Below, piece by piece: positions 14,870 through 20,436 of a DNA stretch of 20,436 nucleotides. The notes under the pieces were generated by a model that was given only the letters and a program-made list of their open reading frames with translations, was not told the origin of the DNA and did not search any database. Source of the stretch: Palsa-1188 sp050010575 (lineage in GTDB: Bacteria > Bacillota > DSM-12270 > Thermacetogeniales > Thermacetogeniaceae); NCBI GenBank assembly GCA_050010575.1, contig JBEKKU010000028.1, forward strand, positions 1-20,436, in the 5' to 3' direction. How positions within the stretch are numbered: position 1 is the first letter of the stretch; every line of letters starts with the position of its first letter. The translations under genes were made by a program, and so were the position numbers.

Positions 14870-16308
14870 CCACGGTGGCATTGTCGGCCCGCTGGGGCCG
14901 GTTGGTCTCCGAATCAGCCCTGGCGGCCATATTCAGGGCCAGCCTGCTGTGGCGGTTAATAGCGGAACGGTTGGAATTTCTCGCCCTCTGCCTGATCGTC
15001 CTGCTGATGCCCTTCATTCCCGTAACCGCCTCTGCCGTGTTGATCCTGGCAACGGGGCTGCTGTTCCTGGCACGGGGACGATGGCGCGGCATGGCCCGGT
15101 TGCCGCTGCTCAAACAATTGCTGGTGTTCCTGGCAGTGCTGCTAGTGCTGAGCGTCTTTTCCGTTACCCGCCGGGAAAGCCTGCAGCTCACCGTCCTGTT
15201 TGGAATCTATATGGGCTTCTATTTGATGTGCCTGACTGAACTCCAGGATGAGCGGAAGATCTATATCCTGACCATAGTTTTTCTGGCGTCGGTGGCCCTG
15301 GAGGCCTGCTTCGGGCTATACCAGAATTTCATCTCCAAACCACCGATCGATCCCAGCTGGGTGGACTCCACCGCCTTCCCGGATATCCTGGTGCGGGTCT
15401 TCGGCACCCTGGACAACCCCAACATCCTCGCCCAGTACCTGATCCCCGGCATCGTCCTGGGCCTTGCCCTGGTATTTCAGAGGTCAGGGGCAAGAGGCCC
15501 TGAAAAAGGCGTAAGCAACAACCATGAAAACATGCAAATCTTTAATCCAACCTCCAACCTCCAACCTCCAACCTCCAATTTAGTGCGGCTGTCCACCCGG
15601 GTACTGTTCCTGGGCGGGGTGGCCGTTGCTGGAGCATCCCTGGTCTATACCTGGTCGCGCATGGGCTGGCTGGCTCTGGGCCTGGCTATCGCCGTCTTCC
15701 TGCTGCTCTACAATTGGCGCCTGCTGCTGCTGGCAGCGGCGGCAGTGTTCCTGGGGGTGATGCTGAGGCCTGATCTGCTGTCCAGCCGCCTGACCAGCAT
15801 TACCAACCTGTCTCAGGACTCATCCATATTTTACCGTGTCCAGATCTGGCAGGTGGCTGCACATATGATCAGGGATTTCTGGTTCAGCGGGGTGGGCCCC
15901 GGTTCTGCCGCCTTCCAGCTGGTCTATAACCGGTTCTATGCGATTTACGGCATGACAGCCTTTCACGTTCACAACCTCTACCTGGAGATGCTGGTGGAGT
16001 ATGGGGTGTTCGGGTCACTGATCTTCCTGTGGCTGTTGCTCAGCTACTTCGCTTATAGCCTGAAGCGGGTGCTGGCCCGGCCGGGTGCGGGTACGGCCGG
16101 GTTTACCAAGGTGGCCGCCATAGCGGGCCTGGCCTCCATGGCCAGCTACCTGTTCATGGGCCTCACGGAGGACTGCTGGTACAGCTTCAAGCTGGTCTTC
16201 CTGTTCTGGTTCCTGCTTTCCATGACGATCTCCTCTGCCCGGCTGTTGGCCCGGGAAAAAGATACCACCGGCGCTGTAACCCGGGTTGCAGGGGGTGCGG
16301 AGGACTGA
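14866..16308 (+). CDS. O-antigen ligase/Wzy-like polymerase membrane protein
   Basis: The 480-residue polytopic protein has about 10-12 hydrophobic helices. The O-antigen-ligase core is visible: the Y-T-W-S-R-M-G-W-L-A-L-G segment before the large loop, then GVGPGSAAFQLVYNRFYAIYGMTAFHVHNLYLEMLVEYGVFGSLIFL. H-x-H-N-x-Y-L-E-x-L-x-E-Y-G-x-x-G is the family pattern ending the catalytic periplasmic loop. It would polymerise lipid-linked repeat units or ligate the glycan outside the membrane. It overlaps DUF4330 by 4 bases and the next GT4 by 1 base. About residues 205-240 are a polar insert (GARGPEKGVSNNHENMQ, then NPTSNLQPPTSNL) encoded in part by a 7-base tandem repeat and unlike the rest of the protein. 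Confidence 0.85.
   Translation: MTTVALSARWGRLVSESALAAIFRASLLWRLIAERLEFLALCLIVLLMPFIPVTASAVLILATGLLFLARGRWRGMARLPLLKQLLVFLAVLLVLSVFSVTRRESLQLTVLFGIYMGFYLMCLTELQDERKIYILTIVFLASVALEACFGLYQNFISKPPIDPSWVDSTAFPDILVRVFGTLDNPNILAQYLIPGIVLGLALVFQRSGARGPEKGVSNNHENMQIFNPTSNLQPPTSNLVRLSTRVLFLGGVAVAGASLVYTWSRMGWLALGLAIAVFLLLYNWRLLLLAAAAVFLGVMLRPDLLSSRLTSITNLSQDSSIFYRVQIWQVAAHMIRDFWFSGVGPGSAAFQLVYNRFYAIYGMTAFHVHNLYLEMLVEYGVFGSLIFLWLLLSYFAYSLKRVLARPGAGTAGFTKVAAIAGLASMASYLFMGLTEDCWYSFKLVFLFWFLLSMTISSARLLAREKDTTGAVTRVAGGAED
15546..15578 (+). repeat. Heptanucleotide tandem repeat (TCCAACC)4 plus TCCAA inside the Wzy-like gene
   Basis: Four perfect TCCAACC units and a five-base partial fifth unit are in tandem. 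Translated in the gene frame they give the repeating NPTSNLQPPTSNL. Because 7 is not a multiple of 3, gain or loss of a unit would shift the frame. Confidence 0.9.
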
Positions 16309-17483
16309 TGGCCGGGTCAGGGAGCAAGACCGGCCAGCCGCTCCTGAAAGTGCTGCACATCGTCAGCGATACCAACATCGGCGGTGCCGGCCGCCTGTTG
16401 CTGAACTTTCTGGCCTGCTATGACCGCCAGCGGCTGCAGGTATCCGTGCTCTGCCCGGCAGGTTCCCTGCTGGCGGAGCGGTGTGCTTCTTATCATGGCG
16501 TCACGGTATTGGCCCTGCCCGAGCTGCCGGCGGACGAGTCCTTCGCTCCAGGCCGGCTCTGGAAGCAGATACCGGCCATCATCAGGGTGATCAGGCAGTA
16601 TCGGATCGATGTGGTGCACACCCACGCCAGTTTTGCCGGCCGGCTGGCTGCCAGGCTGGCCGGTGGAGTCTGCGTGATCTACACCAGGCACCGGCTGGAG
16701 GCGGAAGCGGCCGGGGATGGCCTGCGGTCGCGGCTGCTCAGCTGGGTCAACAATTACACCTGCGACCGAGTGGTGGCCATCAGCCAGGCGGTCCGGGATG
16801 ACCTGCTCAGCCAGGGAGTGCCGGACCGCAAGATCGCCCTGATCTATAACGGGATCGATCTGGCCAATTTTCAGCCGCTGCTGTCGCCACCTGCAGGCCC
16901 GGGCGCCGTGGTCGGTCTGGTCGGCCGCCTGGAGGCGGAAAAGGGGCACCGCTGCTTCCTGGAGGCGGCCCGGATACTGCTGGCCAAGCACGGTGAATGC
17001 CGCTTCTGGATCGTGGGCGCCGGCTCCTTGTTGAAAGAGCTGCAGGATTACGCCTGGAAGCTGGGGATTGCCGGCCAGGTGGATTTCCTGGGCCTGCGGG
17101 ATGATATCCCCGAGCTGCTGGCCCAGATGTCGGTGGTGACGGTGCCGTCCCTCAACGAGGCTTTCGCCCTGAGCCTGGTGGAGGCCATGAGCATGGGCAA
17201 ACCCTGCGTGGCCAGCAATATCGGGGGAATCAGGGAGATCCTGGTGGACCGGGAGAACGGCCTGCTGGTCGAGCCCGGCAACCCCCGGGCCCTGGCGTCG
17301 CGGATCGCCTGGCTGCTGGAGCGCCCGGACGAGGCCCGGCAGATGGGCGAGGCAGCGGCCAGGACCGCCGCCTCGCGGTTCGATGCCCGGGTGATGACAG
17401 AGCGGCTGACGGCGCTCTATACGGAATGTGTTCGAGAGAGAGCGAGCCAAACGCAAAATATCGGGCCTCCTGAAGGTAAGTGA
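16308..17483 (+). CDS. Family 4 glycosyltransferase (GT-B fold), second copy
   Basis: The 391-residue protein's start overlaps the preceding stop codon (TGATG at 16306-16310). The N-terminal half has VLHIVSDTNIGGAGRLLLNFL, VVHTHASFAGRLAARLAGG and RVVAISQAVRDDLLSQGVPDRKIALIYNGIDLANF. The C-terminal half has VGLVGRLEAEKGHRCFLEAARILL and the complete GT4 catalytic/binding motif PSLNEAFALSLVEAMSMGKPCVASNIGGIREIL, with both Glu of E-x7-E. It is a retaining nucleotide-sugar-dependent glycosyltransferase of the cytoplasmic face, most likely in synthesis of the polymer repeat handled by the adjacent Wzy-like protein. It is not closely similar to the GT4 at 11672. Confidence 0.88.
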   Translation: MAGSGSKTGQPLLKVLHIVSDTNIGGAGRLLLNFLACYDRQRLQVSVLCPAGSLLAERCASYHGVTVLALPELPADESFAPGRLWKQIPAIIRVIRQYRIDVVHTHASFAGRLAARLAGGVCVIYTRHRLEAEAAGDGLRSRLLSWVNNYTCDRVVAISQAVRDDLLSQGVPDRKIALIYNGIDLANFQPLLSPPAGPGAVVGLVGRLEAEKGHRCFLEAARILLAKHGECRFWIVGAGSLLKELQDYAWKLGIAGQVDFLGLRDDIPELLAQMSVVTVPSLNEAFALSLVEAMSMGKPCVASNIGGIREILVDRENGLLVEPGNPRALASRIAWLLERPDEARQMGEAAARTAASRFDARVMTERLTALYTECVRERASQTQNIGPPEGK

Positions 17484-17505
17484 TGGGTGAGGGGATCAGG
17501 AGATC

Positions 17506-17534
17506 TGTTAAATTTGGCAAGATTGTGTTATAAT
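17506..17534 (+). promoter_or_regulatory. Extended -10 promoter for the fabZ-tagO pair
   Basis: Perfect TATAAT (17529-17534) with TGT just upstream (extended -10). TGTTAA (17506-17511) is 17 bp away and a weak -35. It lies in the 116-bp gap after the GT4 gene, about 60 bp before the fabZ start. Confidence 0.55.
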
Positions 17535-17599
17535 GTGGTGGTTTATCCGATCAGACAAGCTATCATGTCGGCGTCAACAGGAGGCTGCCAGCGGCTATT

Positions 17600-18100
17600 A
17601 TGGTTGAACAGCGTGAACTTCTGGGAGCCCGTGAGATCCAGGATATTATCCCGCACCGCTATCCCTTCCTGCTGGTTGACCGGATTGTCGAACTGGAGAC
17701 AGGCAAGCGGGTGGTGGGAATCAAGAATGTCAGCGTGAACGAACCCTATTTCCAGGGCCATTTTCCCGGGTACCCGGTGATGCCGGGCGTCCTGATCGTG
17801 GAGGCGATGGCCCAGGTAGGAGCGGTGGCCCTGCTGAAGCTGCCTGCCAATGCCGGGAAGCTGGGGCTGTTCGCGGGCATCGACAACTTCCGGTTCCGGC
17901 AACAGGTGCGCCCCGGCGACCAGTTGCGGATCGAAGTGGAGTTTCTGAAGATCAGGGGCAGTATTGTCAAGGCACAGGCTCGGGCCTTCGTGGAGGGCAA
18001 GATAGCTGCGGAGGGCGAGCTTTTATTTGCCCTGGGAGAGCTTCCGGCTGATGTGCCCGGCGGCGGAGGCCGGGTTTTTGAGGGAGATGGAAAGAAATGA
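17600..18100 (+). CDS. fabZ: FabZ, 3-hydroxyacyl-ACP dehydratase
   Basis: The 166-residue hot-dog fold enzyme dehydrates (3R)-hydroxyacyl-ACP to trans-2-enoyl-ACP in type II fatty acid synthesis. Key motifs are IQDIIPHRYPFLLVDRIVEL, NEPYFQGHFPGYPVMPGVLIVEAMAQVGAV (catalytic His in the G-H-F-P motif, Glu in V-E-A-M-A-Q), and FAGIDNFRFRQQVRPGDQL. The C-terminus is slightly longer than usual (GGGGRVFEGDGKK). The AGGAGG at 17579-17584 is 15 bases before ATG 17600, which is long; no better start codon is visible. It overlaps the TagO/WecA gene by 4 bases (ATGA). No other fatty acid synthesis gene is in the window. Confidence 0.95.
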   Translation: MVEQRELLGAREIQDIIPHRYPFLLVDRIVELETGKRVVGIKNVSVNEPYFQGHFPGYPVMPGVLIVEAMAQVGAVALLKLPANAGKLGLFAGIDNFRFRQQVRPGDQLRIEVEFLKIRGSIVKAQARAFVEGKIAAEGELLFALGELPADVPGGGGRVFEGDGKK

Positions 18101-19197
18101 GATTGCAACTATTGATATGGGGAGTGCTGCTGGCCTTTGCGGTTCCCCTGTTGTTGACGCCGCTGGTTAAGAAGCTGGCCCTGATTGCCGGCGCTGTTGA
18201 CATGCCCGGGCCGCGCAAGGTGCACACCCGGCCGGTTCCCTGTTGGGGCGGGCTGGGGATCTACCTGGGCTTTGCCGTTGCCATCCTGGTCGCCGTCCTG
18301 CCCCTTTACCGGGAGGGGGTCCTCCACCGGGAGGTGCTGGGGCTGCTGGCAGGCGGTCTGGTGATTCTGGTGGTGGGCATGATCGACGATTGGAAAGAGA
18401 TCCCTCCCATCGCCAAGCTGATCGGTCAGATCGCCGCTGCCGTGGTGGCAGTCTCCTTCGGCATCCGTGTGCCCTTCGTATCCAATCCCTTCGGTGGGGT
18501 CATGCCCCTGGGCAGCCTCAGTAGTATTATCATGACCATTGCCTGGTTGGTGGGCATCACCAACGCCCTCAACCTGGTGGACGGCCTGGACGGCCTGGCG
18601 GCGGGGATCGCCGCTATCTCTGCGGGCACTGTGGCGGTTGTCTCCTTCAGCCAGGGAATGCCGCTGGCAGGGGCTTGTTCCCTGTTCTTAGGGGCATCCG
18701 CCCTGGGCTTCCTACCTTACAACTGGCACCCGGCCAGGATCTTCATGAAGGATGCCGGCGCCATGTTCCTGGGCTTCACCCTGGCCTCCGTGGCGGCTAT
18801 CGGTCTGACCAAGTCGGCCACCGCCTTCTCCCTGATCCTGCCGATCCTGATCCTGGGCATCCCGATCTCCGACATGCTCCTGGCTATTATCCGCCGGTTG
18901 ATGCGGGGACAGAACATCATGACCGCCGACCGGGAACATATCCACCACCGCCTGCTGGACCTGGGTCTGACCCACAGCCAGACGGTGCTGGCGATCTATG
19001 GCGTCAACCTGCTCCTGGGGAGCAGCGCCGTGCTGCTGATCTTTCTGACTACCGGCCAGGGGTTGGTGATGCTCTTCCTGTTGTGCGCGGCGGTGCTGTT
19101 CCTGGCCAACAGGGCGGGGCTACTATCGCTGGGGCGGAACCATGTCGCCGAAGCTGCCCACCCCCGGGCCATCAGGGAAGGCAGTGTTCACAAGTAA
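18097..19197 (+). CDS. tagO: TagO/WecA/MraY-family undecaprenyl-phosphate sugar-1-phosphate transferase
   Basis: The 366-residue protein has about 11 membrane helices. Family motifs in order: DMPGPRKVHTRPVPCWGGLGIYLGF (about residues 35-59), MIDDWKEIPPIAKLIGQ with the Mg-binding D-D, ITNALNLVDGLDGLAAG with N-x-x-x-D-G-x-D-G, FLPYNWHPARIFMKDAGAMFLGF with the M-K-D-A-G/F-L-G site, and REHIHHRLLDLGLTH, the H-I-H-H-R loop that marks the WecA/TagO (UDP-GlcNAc) branch rather than MraY. It joins a sugar-1-phosphate, usually GlcNAc-1-P, to undecaprenyl phosphate and so starts wall-polymer synthesis. It is coupled to fabZ by an ATGA overlap. The tagO/wecA choice cannot be made from sequence alone. Confidence 0.9.
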   Translation: MRLQLLIWGVLLAFAVPLLLTPLVKKLALIAGAVDMPGPRKVHTRPVPCWGGLGIYLGFAVAILVAVLPLYREGVLHREVLGLLAGGLVILVVGMIDDWKEIPPIAKLIGQIAAAVVAVSFGIRVPFVSNPFGGVMPLGSLSSIIMTIAWLVGITNALNLVDGLDGLAAGIAAISAGTVAVVSFSQGMPLAGACSLFLGASALGFLPYNWHPARIFMKDAGAMFLGFTLASVAAIGLTKSATAFSLILPILILGIPISDMLLAIIRRLMRGQNIMTADREHIHHRLLDLGLTHSQTVLAIYGVNLLLGSSAVLLIFLTTGQGLVMLFLLCAAVLFLANRAGLLSLGRNHVAEAAHPRAIREGSVHK

Positions 19198-19225
19198 GAC
19201 CCGGAATCGGGGAGGAGTTGGCGAT

Positions 19226-19765
19226 ATGAGAGTAAGACCTCTGGTGATGTATCCGACCCTCGTCGCGATCGGTGTCGCGGCGGGATTTTTTTTAAGCTCA
19301 AGGGTCATGGCCGGAGGAGCCCAACCCGGCTCGGCTGCTGACCCGCTGGTATCCCGGAGCTACGTCGACCAGCAGGTGGCCACCTATATTGCCGGCCAGG
19401 AGAAGCGGATCGCCGACCTGACCGCCCGGGAGGCCCAGTTGGAGCAGGCCCTGGCCCAGGTTCAGAAACAACAGGGGATCACTCCGATCCAGCCGGCTCA
19501 GACAACCCAGACCGTTCAACCCACCCAGACCTCGCAACCAGCCCAGCCCTCCGTATCAAAAAAGCTGTATATCAAGACTGAAAACAATTACGTGAATCTG
19601 AGGCAGGGCCCCAGCACCAATTACCCGCTGGTTGGCACCGCCACCAGAGGCAATTCGAACAACGAGCCGATGACGGTGCTGTCCCAGACCGGCGATTGGG
19701 ATCAGGTGCAGCTCCCGGACGGCCGTACCGGTTGGGTGGCTGGTTGGCTGGTAGACCTGCGCTGA
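19226..19765 (+). CDS. Membrane-anchored SH3b-domain protein
   Basis: The protein has 179 residues from ATG 19226, chosen because GGAGGAG is 8 bases upstream; the frame is open from 19142 but that part overlaps tagO. Order: a signal anchor (about residues 7-25), a short coiled coil rich in Gln, Glu and Ala (about 50-88), a Pro/Gln/Thr linker (TPIQPAQTTQTVQPTQTSQP), and a bacterial SH3 domain (about 115-179) with YVNLRQGPSTNYPLVGTA and W-D-Q-V-Q-L-P-D-G-R-T-G-W-V-A-G-W-L. SH3b domains bind peptidoglycan or wall peptides, so it is probably an extracytoplasmic wall-binding protein. The enzymatic partner, if any, is not visible. Confidence 0.85.
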   Translation: MRVRPLVMYPTLVAIGVAAGFFLSSRVMAGGAQPGSAADPLVSRSYVDQQVATYIAGQEKRIADLTAREAQLEQALAQVQKQQGITPIQPAQTTQTVQPTQTSQPAQPSVSKKLYIKTENNYVNLRQGPSTNYPLVGTATRGNSNNEPMTVLSQTGDWDQVQLPDGRTGWVAGWLVDLR

Positions 19766-19838
19766 AGCTTTTCTATCTCCTTCAATCTCCTCTTTAATTA
19801 TGGCATTTCTTAAAAATCATGCCTATCCTCCGGTGGCA

Positions 19839-20261
19839 TCACTCTTCCTGGATCACCTCTTTGGCCAACTGGTAGGCAAACCTTGCATCATCCAGGGCCT
19901 GCTCCGCATCCTGGCGGGTATATTCCTCTATGGGGATGAAGTTCTGGTCGCCGTAGAAAGAGACATTCCGCTCCCGGCCCAGCCGCTCGGAGATCGCTCC
20001 CAGCCGCTCCGCTTCCCTGGCTGCATGCTGCGGCAGTTGGTCCCGCATCTCCCTGAAGAACCGCCCGATGTCGTGTTGTTTGGGGGGGTCGATCCCGGCC
20101 TGAAACAGGATGCCCTTCAGGGCAAGTTCCACCAACTCCTGGGCCTCCCGCACCACGTCCGAATAAGACTCCTCCTGCAACAACACGGCCAGGGCCTTGA
20201 GCCGTGCTTCGGCCTTTTCGATGTCGCTCTGGGCCAGGGCCAGTTGCGTCGACTGTTTCAT
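19839..20261 (-). CDS. HEPN-domain protein
   Basis: The 140-residue protein is on the minus strand with AGGAAAGGTGG upstream of the ATG. It is helical: about residues 1-60 contain EARLKALAVLLQEESYSDVVREAQELVELALKGILFQAG, the first long helices and the A-x-E-L-V-E-L-A-L-K-G hallmark of HEPN (PF05168). HDIGRFFREMRD and a C-terminal helix YTRQDAEQALDDARFAYQLAKEVIQ follow. HEPN proteins are often paired with a minimal nucleotidyltransferase (MNT) as toxin-antitoxin or act as RNases with an R-x4-6-H motif. R-D-Q-L-P-Q-H (R-x5-H) is present but at an unverified position. No MNT gene is next to it inside the window; it is convergent with the SH3b gene. Confidence 0.8.
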   Translation of the reverse strand: MKQSTQLALAQSDIEKAEARLKALAVLLQEESYSDVVREAQELVELALKGILFQAGIDPPKQHDIGRFFREMRDQLPQHAAREAERLGAISERLGRERNVSFYGDQNFIPIEEYTRQDAEQALDDARFAYQLAKEVIQEE

Positions 20262-20340
20262 GTGCTACCACCTTTCCTATCTTGCTGGCTTAGTGTATGC
20301 GAAATTGGCTTATCCATACGAAAGCGTGAGCGCTCAGAAG

Positions 20341-20353
20341 GAGAACCGTCCCC
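20341..20353 (-). repeat. Inverted copy of the GGGGACGGTTCTC motif
   Basis: GAGAACCGTCCCC on the + strand, i.e. the exact 13-base core seen at 12793-12805, on the opposite strand. It lies in the leader region of the HEPN gene. I see no gene in 20262-20436. Confidence 0.55.
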
Positions 20354-20436
20354 TTGATTTTAAGGCCGACCGGCGGCTGTTCCCTCAATCTCATTTAGAT
20401 AAGTAAGTATGATCTGGCATTATCAGTGATATAATG

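Noticed and set aside
20430..20435. TATAAT at the right edge
   Set aside because: Good -10 hexamer, but the base 17 upstream gives only a poor -35 and the gene it would serve is outside the window.
1..20436. CRISPR array, tRNA, rRNA, or Y1 transposase
   Set aside because: No regularly spaced direct repeats, no recognisable tRNA cloverleaf or rRNA segments, and no tnpA-like frame were seen.

Overview
The window looks like the chromosome of a GC-rich Clostridia/Peptococcaceae-type Firmicute. This is inferred from gene content, purine-rich Shine-Dalgarno sites, use of GTG and TTG starts, a surface protein ending in a copper-amine-oxidase-N-like domain, a CsaB-type pyruvyltransferase and a TagO/WecA-type initiating transferase. 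No rRNA, tRNA or other taxonomic marker is present, so the assignment is tentative. Almost all genes are on the + strand; only the last one (HEPN) is on the - strand.

Layout. (1) 1-1293: the 3' part of a secreted, repetitive surface protein, closed by a strong hairpin. (2) 1395-4626: a sigma-A promoter, then two paralogous TolC-like (OEP) secreted proteins with a MarR-family regulator between them. A short relict of a UbiA gene start (3305-3340) lies between the regulator and the second OEP gene. (3) 4781-7517: a UbiA-family prenyl-phosphate transferase, a DUF362 protein and a small four-helix EmrE/ArnE-like transporter. Together they look like a lipid-linked sugar module. (4) 7656-8318: a compact, AT-richer DUF433/DUF5615 toxin-antitoxin-like cassette with its own terminator. 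(5) 8397-12778: a GT-C membrane glycosyltransferase, csaB and a GT4 glycosyltransferase. (6) 12836-14372: an IscB (Cas9-ancestor) element. It has a well-folded omega-RNA/HEARO-like leader, an iscB gene broken by one missing base, and a right-end hairpin inside the 3' end of the gene. (7) 14378-17483: DUF4330, an O-antigen-ligase/Wzy-like membrane protein and a second GT4, in tight ATGA/TGATG overlaps. (8) 17506-19765: fabZ, a TagO/WecA-type transferase and an anchored SH3b protein. (9) 19839-20261 (-): a HEPN-domain protein.

How the genes fit together (inference). The UbiA, GT-C, GT4, Wzy-like and TagO/WecA products would start, extend and polymerise an undecaprenyl-linked cell-wall polymer. 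CsaB would pyruvylate it. The small transporter could flip a lipid-linked sugar, and the surface protein and SH3b protein are envelope components. The IscB element sits inside this envelope cluster, between a glycosyltransferase and DUF4330.

The most unusual observations are the IscB/omega-RNA locus with every catalytic motif kept on either side of a single-base frameshift, the relict UbiA start, a heptanucleotide tandem repeat inside the Wzy-like gene, and three copies of a GGGGACG-core motif in intergenic DNA.
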